Source: Symbiodinium natans (taxonomy: Eukaryota; Sar; Dinophyceae; Suessiales; Symbiodiniaceae). From it: DNA of 62,000 nt. Both the position numbers and the translations under genes were made by a program. Numbering within the stretch: the first letter of the stretch is position 1; each line of letters begins with the position of its first letter. The notes under the pieces are model-generated. The model worked only from the letters and a program-made list of their open reading frames with translations, made no database searches and was not told the origin of the DNA. Below are positions 51,990-59,589 of this stretch, one piece after another. The stretch is from assembly GCA_905221605.1 (NCBI GenBank), contig CAJNDS010001680.1:1-62000 (forward strand), in the 5' to 3' direction.

Positions 51990-54348
51990 GTATATCTATA
52001 TATACATATAAATATGTATGTATCCTCCCGATATCCTAGCCTGCTTTTCGTGTCCTTGCATAGCGACCCTCGGGGATTGCACGGCAGAGAAAGATTTATC
52101 GTGTGTGTTCTCACACTCTCTCTCTATATATATATGTATTTATATATGCGATATATGCTATTCATGCTGTAGATACTTGATACTTTTTTGCAGAAACATA
52201 TACAACACATGGTACATAAATTAACTATCTATATAGAAACGTATATTGCTATATGTATATATATATACATACATGATTACCCTCCCCTCCCCCCCCCCCT
52301 CCCCCACCCCCTCATGCGCCTACATTTTTGTGATTTTGAGCACGTGGTTTGAACCAATGGCTGTTCAAGGTGTGCTCAAGTAATACAGATGTGCAGAATG
52401 ACACACACGACGGCGGCTTTTGGCAGGGAATTCGCGAAGACGATTTAGGTCTTAGGGTTGAGGGTTTAGGTTTTAGCGTTTAAGGTTTAGGGTTTAGGGT
52501 TTAAGGGCCCCTTCTGTGTCGGGTCTGCAGCTCACTTGTAGAGCTTGTTCGTGGTTTGGGTGCACAGTTCGCCACTGGAAGCCCGAGATTTCGATTCTTA
52601 AGCCAATGCTGTCATTGCAAACAACGCTGTACGACAACAAAAACCTATCTTCAGAGACCTCGGGGCATGAAATGGCCCAAATGGTTTGTTTTTCGTGGCT
52701 TTTTGGGGGATAGTACAGCATTTTTGCTTAAAAGATGGTTGTTTTTCCCCACCTGTCAGGTGAGGGTTGTTAGATTTATGTCAGCCTCATCTCCTTCTCC
52801 TCCTCGCCTTGCGCCCCCTCCTGCGCCGCATCCTCCTCCTAGCCGTTGCCAGACCTCAGCTGCGACCATCCGCGCACAGCGTTCCCCGCCGGACCCCAAC
52901 CGCGACCAGCCGCGCCCAGTAGCATGTATGGTACACATTCCTAACACATGAAGGAAAATGTTGTACTGTGCAAAAAACCTTTGGAATTTCAAAACCATTT
53001 TGTGCCCCGAGGTCTCTGAAGATATGCGCTTTTGTCTCTTTTTGGACAGTACAGCATGTTTGCAATTGCTTGCTTGAAACCGTTGGTTTCCTTGTTGACA
53101 GTGTTCTGTCACCAAAAAACCGCTGGCAAAAAAAAGAACCTCCAAGCCATTTAGTGCCCCGAGGCCTGTGAAGATATATGCTTGTGTCTTTTTTGGACAG
53201 TACAACCAGTTTGCAAGTTTTTCCTTGAAAGCATTGGTCTTTTTGGGACAGTACAGGACTTTGGAGGCCTCGGACTGCAAAAACGCGGTACTGTCCCAAC
53301 AAAAACACGTCTTGAGCAAACACATGCAAAAAAAACGCGGGTGCTGTCCGCCTTGGAACCTCCCGGCCATGCAGTGCCCCGAGGTTGTGTTTTTGCAGCA
53401 CAGCTTTTTTTTGCAAGTTTGTCCTTAAAACATGGGTATTTGGGCTGGGGACTACAGCAATGTGGAGGCCCCAGACTGCAAAAAAAGCTGTACTGTCCCA
53501 AAAAGAACAATCTTTTTAAGCAAATATCAGCAAAATGCTGTGTTGTACCACCTCCAGGCCATTTTAGTGTGTGAAGATTTTTGTTGGGACGGTACAACGT
53601 TTCGCAAGTTTTTCCTTTCGGCACACTTCTAAAGCATTGGATATTTTGGGACAGTACAGCACAGCACTTTGGAGGTCTCAAAGGCAAAAACGCTGTACGG
53701 TAACTTACTTCACTTCGCAAAATTCCCACATTTCCAAACAGCCAGACTGACAGTCTGCTAAATTGGTCTTCGGGGCGGTACAGAATTTTGCAGTATAAAC
53801 TGATGCTGGCGATGCTGTAGTCCCAACCGCTGCTCAAGCCCTATTTGGTTTGATTCTTAAAAGAAACCCCAAACCCAACTCTACATAAGTCGAAAAAACT
53901 GAACTCTCAAACGGAAAAAGATCCTGCAAAACATGTCGTGAGATACCTGCAGCAAAAAACAGAGAGGCAGGCACATGGGGGGGGTACCATATATATATAT
54001 ATGTATTTACTTACATATGTTCATATATAGAGAGAGACATATGCTATGTATGTCGACAGTTATATGTTGAAAACAGATGTACATGTTATATATATATATA
54101 TACGTACTACATACATGGAAGACGCTACCTCTGGGGCCCCCAAGCCCGCACAGGTCTTGCAGGCCACGCAGCAACGCTTCAGCTGCGACCTCGGGCTTCT
54201 GGAGAGCGGCCTCGCGCTGCCCGTGGCGCCGGCCGAGCCGCAGGCATCGCAGGCACAGGTCCGCGCCGAGACCTCGGAGCATTCGGCCGATTCGGAGGAC
54301 CTCGCGGCCCCTCCGAAGCCAGCAAGTCGCGGCTGCGTTGTCTCTTGA
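45318..54348 (+). CDS. Receptor-like protein: FG-GAP/VCBS beta-propeller, Cys-rich stalk, 3 TM segments, TIR-like domain (spliced)
   Basis: Exons read by phase: 45318-45987, 46083-46154, 46326-46538, 46646-46753, 46858-47437, 47572-47652, 47909-48040, 48140-48291, 49018-49109, 49290-50773, 50972-51096, about 51190-51233, about 51457-51523, 51821-51867, and possibly 54122-54348; about 1350 residues. Order: signal peptide, eight D-x-D-x-D-G propeller motifs, Cys-rich modules, membrane helices, TIR-like cytoplasmic domain. The inferred role is sensing an extracellular ligand with Ca2+-stabilised blades and signalling inside; neither ligand nor output can be read from sequence. Donors include GT, GC (46155) and GA (48041, 50774). 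Some joins need a 1-nt adjustment; exons 12-13 and the last exon are the least certain. Confidence 0.82.
46083..47437 (+). CDS. Receptor exons 2-5: propeller motifs 4-8 (sub-feature)
   Basis: Exon 46083-46154 gives LEGAPNPLAGFGSTGSLGAA. Exon 46326-46538 opens VQAVDWDGDGDLDLVVAHSS. Exon 46646-46753 gives SFQLRSPAANPFFDIKVD. Exon 46858-47437 carries DWDGDGFLDVVMLN, DWDSDGDMDVLAVS, DWDSDGDMDLIGFV and DYDGDGNLDFFLSS. The regular spacing of DxDGD motifs and the NPF-type connectors match the FG-GAP/VCBS repeats of integrin-alpha-like propellers. The 46538/46646 junction is a clean GT-AG intron flanked by the direct repeat GTCT. Confidence 0.85.
46155..46325. mobile_element. M4 foldback element acting as a receptor intron (GC-AG)
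   Basis: The intron starts GCAGCCCAGTGTGTGGTGCC and ends GGTTGCTTGGCTGCCGAG. The element's inverted ends (GCAGCC / GGCTGC) are the splice sites. A C/A homopolymer and CCCTAAA lie inside. Confidence 0.7.
46539..46645. mobile_element. Foldback intron with AGGTAACCTTTTAACC arms
   Basis: GTAGGTAACCTTTTAACCTT pairs with CCAAAGGTTAACCTTTAAAA. It is a complete 107-nt GT-AG intron of the receptor gene; the direct repeat GTCT flanks it. Confidence 0.65.
46754..46857. mobile_element. Foldback intron with GACCAAATGAGACCTAAAAG arms
   Basis: GACCAAATGAGACCTAAAAG pairs with TTTTAGGGTTTTCATTTGGT. It is about 104 nt long. The donor appears to be GA (GAG|GACC) and the acceptor CCCAAG, with a 1-nt ambiguity. 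Confidence 0.6.
47438..47571. mobile_element. M4 foldback element acting as a receptor intron
   Basis: GTAGCCCAGTGGTACCC at the donor and GGTTACTGGGCTACTAAG at the acceptor are inverted repeats. A CCCTAAA run sits inside. The protein reads through from DYDGDGNLDFFLSSL to EYATGRLHLWLDHGGELHEL, so the element is an insertion in coding sequence that is spliced out. Confidence 0.75.
47572..48291 (+). CDS. Receptor exons 6-8: end of propeller and start of Cys-rich stalk (sub-feature)
   Basis: Exon 47572-47652 reads EYATGRLHLWLDHGGELHEL then NNSRGLG. Exon 47909-48040 reads SSPFPPVADISHRTSVVQLV then PWQGEWGLLAGGLDGTLSFW and APK. Exon 48140-48291 reads EGFNGHPSNKGCKGASQGFF, then a Cys-rich tail with CEVTARCSSSGSCKPSGECN, EGF-like in spacing. 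The 48040/48140 intron has a GA donor and closes the frame exactly as APK-EGF. The intron 47653-47908 holds a TTTAGGG tract and an M4 half element. Confidence 0.8.
48041..48139. mobile_element. M7 element intron with GTTGGGTTTAAGAGGATC
   Basis: GA-AG intron of the receptor gene. GTTGGGTTTAAGAGGATCAT is shared with 49158, 49223 and (as TTGGGTCTAAGTGGATCATG) 61368. A CCCTAAA run follows. Confidence 0.55.
48292..49017. repeat. Composite intron: TTTAGGG tract, M4 remnants and two M6 ends
   Basis: 48292-48412 is TTTAGGG with TTCAGGG variants. 48430-48560 holds two CCCTTTTTT-ending M4-like pieces with GCACCTTCAAGCCAARAAG. 48660-48770 and 48800-48868 end in CTTAAGCAATTAGTAGT. 48890-48925 is an M5 right end. 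CCCTAAA precedes the acceptor GGGTCCAG at 49017. Confidence 0.6.
49018..49109 (+). CDS. Receptor exon 9: Cys-rich module (sub-feature)
   Basis: DRRFSDCSGCAAGYSKRFTG then FSSCQPCAGVEAGEG. The C-x2-C-x2-GY spacing is that of GCC2/GCC3 (ephrin-receptor-like) modules. The GT donor at 49110 closes in frame with GYKRGICVDDVF of the next exon. Confidence 0.75.
49110..49289. mobile_element. M7 element intron with an internal 66-bp duplication
   Basis: TGCTTGCTACTGGGCCCTTA to GTTTAAGAGGATCGAATT is followed at once by a second copy starting TTGCTTGCTACTAGGCCCTT and ending GTTTAAGAGGATCGAGTT. The intron is GT-AG. Confidence 0.65.
49290..50773 (+). CDS. Receptor exon 10: GCC2/GCC3-like modules, three membrane helices and TIR-like domain (sub-feature)
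   Basis: A single 1.48-kb exon, by far the longest coding stretch. It begins YKRGICVDDVFVSANAPSVL. Cys-rich modules (CQKCDPGYGKAASG, CQRCQVNFVSPPKGKGVCER, CAAGYTSDPERKTC) lie at 49528-49683. A first TM helix (AVVLFLCSLLGCLVFPVMLG) is at about 49710-49770. Two more (GIPFWLWLLASMVISAIVCV; IISVVCAAILCAALAHLRIY) lie at 50059-50205. The cytoplasmic part has VQWFVSHFWGTPFKHFVDCV (50458-50517), YWICSFSNNQW, then MIFDDEALPLERSWCLFEL ending near 50746. SH-x-WG-x-P-F and R-x-WC-x-x-E-L are the signatures of a TIR-like domain common in algal and dinoflagellate proteins; calling it TIR-like is inference. Confidence 0.88.
50774..50971. other. AT-rich GA-AG intron of the receptor gene
   Basis: The donor region GAG|GACGCCTAC and acceptor region CAG|GACGCCCGC share GGACGCC, a likely target-site duplication. 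The inside is TATA-rich and holds no TTTAGGG. Confidence 0.5.
50972..51867 (+). CDS. Receptor exons 11-14: end of the TIR-like domain (sub-feature)
   Basis: Exon 50972-51096 reads DARFRGLFLCVPSGVLASGS then CSLDAALAISRKLATLDLQN. A short exon at about 51190-51233 may give NARASCQE. The exon at about 51457-51523 gives EDKEMIDALVVQSGGFEMLY. Exon 51821-51867 gives GFAEVNDFVKRHVRE, with a GTGAGT donor. The pattern LDL-x-x-A-x-AS...DKxMI is usual after the WC-x-x-E block in this domain family. Frame choice for the 51190 exon is uncertain. Confidence 0.6.
51524..52500. repeat. (TA)n/(TATATG)n-rich introns at the 3' end of the receptor gene
   Basis: Apart from exon 51821-51867, this stretch consists of TATATA, TATGTA and CATATA microsatellites (51536-51580, 51955-52015, 52250-52272), plus a C-rich run at 52281-52312. 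TTTAGGG appears only at 52448-52503. Confidence 0.65.
52504..53840. repeat. Dispersed repeat cluster with TTTTTGGGACAGTACAGC hairpins
   Basis: GACAGTACAG and its complement CTGTACTGTCC recur in both orientations (about 53045, 53199, 53246, 53284, 53488, 53650). GTGCCCCGAGGYCTSTGAAGAT occurs at 53001, 53153 and 53374, inverted at 52657. Phrases such as TTTGCAAGTTTTTCCTT repeat with a spacing near 150-230 bp. Frames of 130-228 codons on both strands derive from the repeats and differ between copies, so no gene is called. Confidence 0.65.
54122..54348 (+). CDS. Terminal exon ending in CaaX-like CVVS, possibly of the receptor gene
   Basis: After ACATGGAAG the frame reads ATSGAPKPAQVLQATQQRFS, then CDLGLLESGLALPVAPAEPQ, an acidic stretch (AETSEHSADSEDLAAPPKPA) and SRGCVVS with TGA at 54346-54348. 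GC-rich coding composition in an AT-rich setting is clear. It could be the last exon of the receptor (next exon downstream on the same strand) or of a separate small gene; an ATG lies at 54115 (MEDATSGAP). CVVS fits a prenylation box. Confidence 0.55.
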
Positions 54349-54453
54349 GCGCTACAAGGAGGGTTTAGGGTTTAGGTCTAGGGTTAAGGGTTTAGGGTTT
54401 AGGGTTAGGGAGGTTTATTTTGGCCAGCGCGGCGGCGCGGCAACTAATCCAAA

Positions 54454-54557
54454 TGGGGGTTTACGATACTGAGGCACCCCGAAGATAGAAACCCAATTGT
54501 AGGATCTTCTGATAATCAGGACCCCAATAAGGTACCCTACTATCGTAAACCCCCCCA
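54454..54557. mobile_element. M5 foldback element (GGGGGTTTACGATAC family), copy 1
   Basis: TGGGGGTTTACGATACTGAG pairs with CTACTATCGTAAACCCCCCC; AATAAGGTACCC is internal. Relatives lie at 60519-60629, 21478-21560 and 48890-48925. Confidence 0.7.
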
Positions 54558-54899
54558 AGTGGTGGGTATCTCGGGCTATCTGCTGCGCAGGGTTGGCCAT
54601 GTGAGGCTCACACGCCATTTTTTCGGGGTGCTGCACATGACGGCACTTCTGTAGTGTGGAGCACAGGGTTTTCTCCCAGATGTGGTTTCCTTGTGCCGCC
54701 AGTTGCATATATGTATGTGTACACCTGAGATGGCAAAAGTCTCTATCATGTGGCATGTGCACTCACGCTGCGGGCAGGGCGCTTCAAAGACTTGCTGTCG
54801 CCATGCTGATGTTGGGGGGTGGCTGTTTCTGGCTGTGCTACTGCCATTCCACTTTGGGGTTTAGGGTTTAGGGTTTGGTTTAGGCTTTAGGGAATGTAA

Positions 54900-55060
54900 A
54901 ACGAAAAACCAGAAGCAAGTTCTTGAGCCGCTAGCAAGGCCTTGACCTGGATCCTGAGCATCAAGCCCGCCAAGGCGAGACGAAGTGGCTGACTTTTCCG
55001 CACCTCCTTTTTATGGGTTTTAGGTGTACCCTGGCACTCTCCTGTAAGCAGTGATATAAC
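54900..55060. other. Possible exon region, strand uncertain
   Basis: 54930-55005 is open on minus (RKSQPLRLALAGLMLRIQVK) and, on plus, after CCGCTAG (QGLDLDPEHQARQGETKWLT). Neither has clear boundaries on both sides. Confidence 0.2.
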
Positions 55061-55251
55061 AATCGGCTAGGGGGATGTGCACCCTAAACCCTAAACCCTA
55101 ATATTCTACTCCCTCAACCTGGAACCCGAACCCCCAAAACTTTTGTCCGATGCACTGGGTGACTCCATGACAGGAGATTTCTAACTCTTTCAGCTCTCCA
55201 CGTGTTGCCCCGCGGTGTGGCTCAGTCCGTTACCAAAACAAGTACCCTCTG

Positions 55252-55330
55252 TAGGGTTTAGGGTTTAGGGTTTAGGGTTTAGGGTTTAGGGTTTAGGGTT
55301 TAGGGTTTAGGGTTTAGGGTTTAGGGTTTT
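55252..55330. repeat. TTTAGGG array
   Basis: About eleven perfect heptamers. Confidence 0.85.
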
Positions 55331-55559
55331 GGGGAAGCCTAGCCCACAGCGAACCTCCTGAAACTGAAGCCGAAGCAGCTAACCCTCCAGGGGTACACTA
55401 CACCCAAAACCCTGAGCCCTAAGCCCTAAACCCTAAAACCTAAACCCTAGCCCTAAAACCTGAACCCTCAAACGTAAACCCTAAAACATAAACCTAAACC
55501 CTAAACCCTAAACCCCTAAACCCCTAAACCCCTAAACCCCTAAACCCCACATCCCGGAG

Positions 55560-55647
55560 CCTCTGTGAAGGATGCGGAGGGCACCTATAGGACCTACATC
55601 GGAGCCGGGGCACTGCCACCAGAAACTTGGCGTCCCCGGCCTCCAGG
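55560..55647 (+). CDS. Candidate exon (SVKDAEGTYRTYIGAGALPP...)
   Basis: Follows CATCCCGGAG; reads SVKDAEGTYRTYIGAGALPP then ETWRPRPP, with a GT donor at 55648 opening into TTTAGGG/TTTGGGG repeats. CCCCTAAA precedes it. Family not recognised. Confidence 0.5.
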
Positions 55648-55965
55648 GTTGGGGTTTAGGGTTTAGGGTTTGGGGTTTAGGGTTTGGGGTTTAAGGTTTA
55701 GGGTTTAGGGTTTGGGGTTTAGGGTTTGGGGGTTTAGGGTTTGGGGTTTGGGGTCTGGGGTTTGGGGTCTAGGGTTTGGGGTTTAGGGTCTGGGGTTTGC
55801 ATCTCAGGCCGGGGCCTGGCAGTCCTGGGTTACAAAAGGGGTCTGAGGTTTGGTGTTTAGGGTTTACCCCAAACCCTAGCCTGTGGCAAAAGGGAAAGGG
55901 CTTCGGGTTTAGGATCTGGGTTGGGGGTTTAAGGTTTAGGGCCTACCCATTGCTCGTCCCATCAT
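55648..55965. repeat. TTTAGGG/TTTGGGG/TCTGGGG mosaic
   Basis: Heptamers mutated to GTTTGGGG and GTCTGGGG over 160 bp, then looser sequence. Frames rich in Gly/Phe/Arg here are artefacts. Confidence 0.65.
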
Positions 55966-56282
55966 GAAGACATGCTATGAGGTACACCTAAACCCTGGAA
56001 CCTTGAACTTTCAATTTCCAACCATAAGAATCACTGCCTTTCCTTGTCACTAGAAAGGGGGGCTTGTTTTTTTTTTTGGAGAGTTTAGGGTTCAGGGTTC
56101 AGGGACTCGAGTTTAAGGCCTGGGTGCCAGGGGGGGGGCCTCTTTTTTTCCTACAAGCAAGATGATTGCTTTGTTTCACAAATTGTAGCCCTACAATTAA
56201 GGTGTAGCTTTCGAAAACAGTGTGTCAACATTAAGTGGTTCAAACGTGAAGGGGTATAAGCGGGGTAGGTATAGGTTGCCGC

Positions 56283-56475
56283 GTGCTTGCTCGCTTTTGG
56301 ACCAAAGTCGCGCTCTCGCCTACGCGTGGGCGTGGCCGGCGAAACTGTGATCGTTTTTGTTTGCGAAATGCATGACTGTCGTTGCCTTTTTTGCTTCTGT
56401 GCATGCGAAATGGTCGTCGCTTTTGGACGTCTGGGTTCCTCCCAAATGCGAAACGGTCGTAGCCTTTCGGCGAAA
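56283..56475. repeat. Dispersed GCGAAAnnGTCGTCGCTTTTGGACG repeat, inverted copy
   Basis: Units CTTTTGGACCAAAGTCGCG, TGCGAAATGGTCGTCGCTTT and TGGACGTCTGGG are the reverse complement of motifs at 30085-30275 (CAGACGTCCAAAAGCGATG). Confidence 0.5.
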
Positions 56476-56814
56476 AACCCTAAACCCTAAACCCCTAGGC
56501 GCACATGGTCTTTCACTGTTTGGGGTCCACGCTGGCATATAAATTGCTCCCGACCCAGCGGCCGGACCCTGGCTTAGGGTTTTGGGGTTTAGGGTTTAGG
56601 GTTTTGGGGCTTTTCTGAAGCCTCGTGCCCAAAACCTTGAAGTCTGACAGCCTGACATCAACTATTGGAAAGCTGGTAGACTGAGTTGGTCCGATCGATT
56701 GCAGACGCATGCTGCAAACATCGCAAGATTCCCGGCATGAGGTGCGCAAGATGCATTGTTGTAGAGAACCCTGGGAGCATGCCCCGCAGGCCCTAGGTTC
56801 AAAAGGGACTGTAC

Positions 56815-56880
56815 TTAAAACCCACTTGTAGTAAGCGGAGATATAATTGGTTAACAAGTACCATGAAACCCCCAAGTAGC
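56815..56880. mobile_element. M2 element, right half
   Basis: AAAACCCACTTGTAGTAAGC to AGTACCATGAAACCCCCAAG. The left arm is missing. Confidence 0.45.
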
Positions 56881-56989
56881 ATTCGCATCCCCAATGCATG
56901 GCCAGAATCCCTATCTGGTGCTTCGCCTGCAGCTCCCCTAGGGAGCTGTGCAGGTAGTTTACGGTTTGGGTTTAGGGTAGTTTAGGGTT

Positions 56990-57097
56990 CACTTGGCGTG
57001 GGGTTCTACGTAGGGTAGCTATAGCTACAACTGGTTCTAAGCAAACTTAGAGTACTTGAAAACCCTACTTATAGGTACCCATGAACCTGCAAGTAGC
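56990..57097. mobile_element. M2 foldback element, left end diverged
   Basis: CACTTGGCGTGGGGTTCTAC on the left; CTTATAGGTACCCATGAACC then TGCAAGTAG on the right. Confidence 0.6.
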
Positions 57098-57128
57098 CCT
57101 AAACCCTAAACCCTAAACCCTAAACCCT

Positions 57129-57194
57129 GTTGGGATGATGCCGAGGATGGATTCACCAACCCCGCCGACCCCCGGGTGGTGGAAGAGGCCAGCG
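57129..57194 (+). CDS. Candidate exon (WDDAEDGFTNPADPRVVEEA)
   Basis: Reads WDDAEDGFTNPADPRVVEEA then S, with a consensus GTGAGG donor at 57195. CCCTAAACCCTG precedes it, so the acceptor is not a normal AG or lies a few bases off. Acidic, soluble sequence; family unknown. Confidence 0.45.
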
Positions 57195-57278
57195 GTGAGG
57201 GGTTTCGGTGTAGAAAGTGGGGATGTTTTGACAGGCTCTTTTGCTTAAACCCTAAACCCTGAACCCTAAACCCTTATC

Positions 57279-57374
57279 TTGGGATGTTCCTCCTTATACT
57301 AACCGTCCTGAATAGGGGATTACAATAGGGGGTACCCCGATTAAGGACTGTTAGCAAAAGGGGGAGCATCCCAA
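57279..57374. mobile_element. M1 palindromic element, intact
   Basis: TTGGGATGTTCCTCCTTATA and AAAGGGGGAGCATCCCAA; CTAACCGTCCTGAATAGGGG against CGATTAAGGACTGTTAGC. Confidence 0.8.
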
Positions 57375-57385
57375 CCCTCATCCTT

Positions 57386-57454
57386 CTAGGGACGTAAAGT
57401 TTAGGCTATTAAAGGTCCTCGGGACCTCTGAATTGGGTCCCTGGAAGGATAGGG
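57386..57454. mobile_element. M9 foldback element, copy 2, left arm degraded
   Basis: Right arm TTGGGTCCCTGGAAGGATAG matches 41482-41557; the left arm CTTCTAGGGACGTAAAG is partial. It abuts an M1 element. Confidence 0.5.
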
Positions 57455-58025
57455 TTAAGTGTAGCATAGGGGTCTGCAGGGTCGGCCTCTTCTTTCCCCC
57501 CCAGAGGCTTGAAACACCCACCAATCCCTAAACCCTGAAACCCAAAACCCTGAACCCTAAACCCTAAACCCTAAACCCTAAACCCTAAACCCTCCCCTCT
57601 TCAGTCCCCAAACAAACCCTTTCCCCAAACAAACCCGGAACCCCTGTTCTTTGTGCTACGTGGCTTGTTTCGTGCGCTCATGGGCTTTAAAACCTTGGAC
57701 CGACTCCCCCAAGCCCAGGAATTCGGTGTAGGTTCAGGGTTTGCGTTTAGGGTTTGGGGTTTGGGGTTTGGGGTTTAGGGTTTAGGGTTTTAGGGCCAAA
57801 GTAGTACAATCTTCCATGCCGTTGAGGCCCCGAATATGTCGGAAGCTTTAGGCATCCGCTAGCAGGAGCCCGTAAACCCTAAACCCCAATGCTTGCCCTG
57901 AGCCCTTTCAGCTCTTTGACCCCTGCTCCTCAGCGTTTGGCCTGCAACTCCAACGCAAAAATACGGGGTGCCGCCCATATAGTAGTGCACAAAATCTGCG
58001 CCCTCGAATCCACATGCCCATGCAG

Positions 58026-58226
58026 GTTACAGATGAGGATGACGAGCTCTACAGTGATGAGCTGCGTCCGGGCGCGCCGAAGGCGAAGTGTGTCCGGGCT
58101 GGTTGTTCCCATGTGTTGGTTCGTGGTTTGGGTGGGCACAGGGATGATAAAGACCCTTCACACCGTCCAGTGTATGACATCGAGGATTTGCCGTGCCAAT
58201 CGTCCACTAGAGCTAGACGTTCCTAA
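58026..58226 (+). CDS. Terminal exon of an unknown protein, ends in TAA
   Basis: After CCCATGCAG the frame reads VTDEDDELYSDELRPGAPKA, KCVRAGCSHVLVRGLGGHRD, then DKDPSHRPVYDIEDLPCQSS and TRARRS, stop at 58224-58226. Acidic start, two Cys pairs and a basic tail. A 201-nt exon in clean phase. It may follow the exon at 57129. Family not recognised. An M1 half element lies 100 nt downstream. Confidence 0.55.
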   Translation, partial: VTDEDDELYSDELRPGAPKAKCVRAGCSHVLVRGLGGHRDDKDPSHRPVYDIEDLPCQSSTRARRS

Positions 58227-58325
58227 TGATGGAGCGCAAGCACATGCTGCAAGAGCAACATATAAGACCCTGTAACTTCCCATCCCCAGGATTGCGCGGT
58301 TCAGCGGAATCGCTGAGCACTCTTC

Positions 58326-58363
58326 CCTATTAAGGACTGCTAGTATAAGAGGGAACATCACAA
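58326..58363. mobile_element. M1 element, right half only
   Basis: CTATTAAGGACTGCTAGTAT then AAGAGGGAACATCACAA. Confidence 0.6.
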
Positions 58364-58495
58364 GAAAAAACCCGAGACCCTCAACCCATTAATCATAATA
58401 GTCATACTAGCAATAATTGAAAGAGTAGCAGCAGTAGTACTCATCAAAAAAGATTCCTGATCCCCAAACCCCGAGACCCTCAGCCCGTTATCGAC

Positions 58496-58676
58496 CCCTA
58501 AACCCTAAACCCTAAACCCTAAACCCTAAACCCTAAACCCTAAACCCTAAACCCTAAACCCTGAACCCTAAACCCTAAACCCTAAACCCTAAACCCTAAA
58601 CCCTAAACCCTAAACCCTAAACCCTAAACCCTAAACCCTAAACCCTAAACCCTAAACCCTCAACCCTAACCCTAAG
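58496..58676. repeat. CCCTAAA array
   Basis: About 25 near-perfect units, the second-longest heptamer array in the window. Confidence 0.85.
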
Positions 58677-58769
58677 GTTTCGCCCGGAGTGTCCTGTGAG
58701 GGATCAAAGATCAAAGCTATCAAGGCCCGGAGCTGAACTCCCAACCCCCCCTCCAAAAAAGAGTCTCGA

Positions 58770-58992
58770 GATATATACATAAATATATACATATATATAT
58801 ATGTTTTCAGACTTATATGTATACTTATAATAAGAATAATATTAGTAATAATAGCAATGACAATAACAATAAGAATTATAATAATAATAATAGTAATAAT
58901 AATAATAACACAATAAGTATAACAACAATAAAAATAACAATAGTAATCACAATAACGCTAGCAATAAGAAGAGTAGTAATAATATGTAATAA
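58770..58992. repeat. (TA)n and (AAT)n microsatellites
   Basis: TATATACATATATATATATG at 58781-58803, then AATAAT/AACAAT units to 58990. The Asn-rich frame here is an artefact. Confidence 0.75.
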
Positions 58993-59103
58993 ACAAAGGA
59001 TTCTAGATCCCAACATGTTTCAAAGCACCATTCTATTGAGGGTTTGGGGTTTGGGGCTTATAGGGTTTATATGGTTCAGGGAATATGTTTCAATCAAAGG
59101 GTT

Positions 59104-59188
59104 GTGCGTTTGGGGCCGTTTCTCGAAATTCGCTGGCACCTTGGCATCTCATCTTGCACTTTTCGGCTTGGCCTGCGGGTTACTACTT
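59104..59188 (+). CDS. Candidate exon with a membrane helix (FAGTLASHLALFGLACGLLL)
   Basis: Plus frame RFSKFAGTLASHLALFGLAC then GLLLL, hydrophobic enough for a membrane segment. It stops at the M8 element, with a GT donor possible at 59178. After the element, CTTCTCACAG at 59362 opens VHRPFVEGAGIETLFEERRI. The join phase is not certain. Confidence 0.4.
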
Positions 59189-59354
59189 CTCATGGGCTCC
59201 CCTACTAGCCCCTCTCTTTTTTCTGCCCCCCCCCCCCCCCAGGTTCCCCCCTTAAATAACCTTAATTAGGCTTAATTGTCCCTAAAAAGCCTTAATTATG
59301 GGGGGAACCTGGCGGGGGGTAGTATGGAGGGGGGTAGGAGGGGCACCCATGAGC
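59189..59354. mobile_element. M8 foldback element, copy 2, intron-like
   Basis: CTCATGGGCTCCCCTACTAG pairs with GGTAGGAGGGGCACCCATGA; CCCCAGGTTCCCCCCTTAAA against ATTATGGGGGGAACCTGG inside. It is followed by CTTCTCACAG, a good acceptor. Confidence 0.7.
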
Positions 59355-59362
59355 TTCTCACA

Positions 59363-59422
59363 GGTGCACCGCCCCTTTGTTGAAGGGGCAGGCATAGAAA
59401 CCTTGTTTGAAGAGAGGAGAAT
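59363..59422 (+). CDS. Candidate exon (VHRPFVEGAGIETLFEERRI)
   Basis: Follows CTTCTCACAG; 20 codons, then TGA at 59423-59425. Could be the terminal exon of the gene with 59104-59188. Confidence 0.35.
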
Positions 59423-59589
59423 ATGAACCCCCCAACTGGAAACCCTAGCCTTAAAGCCTTAAAGCCTAGACCCATTATAGTTGCACCCTAAACCCTAAAC
59501 CCTATATAGTTTAACCCCAAGCCCTGTATAGTTTTACCCTAAACCCTAAACCCTGTATCGTTGAACCCTAAGCCCGCTATGGTTTCTAG

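Noticed and set aside
52756-53837. Frames of 186-228 codons on the minus strand
   Set aside because: They run through inverted repeat units and have no consistent protein between units.
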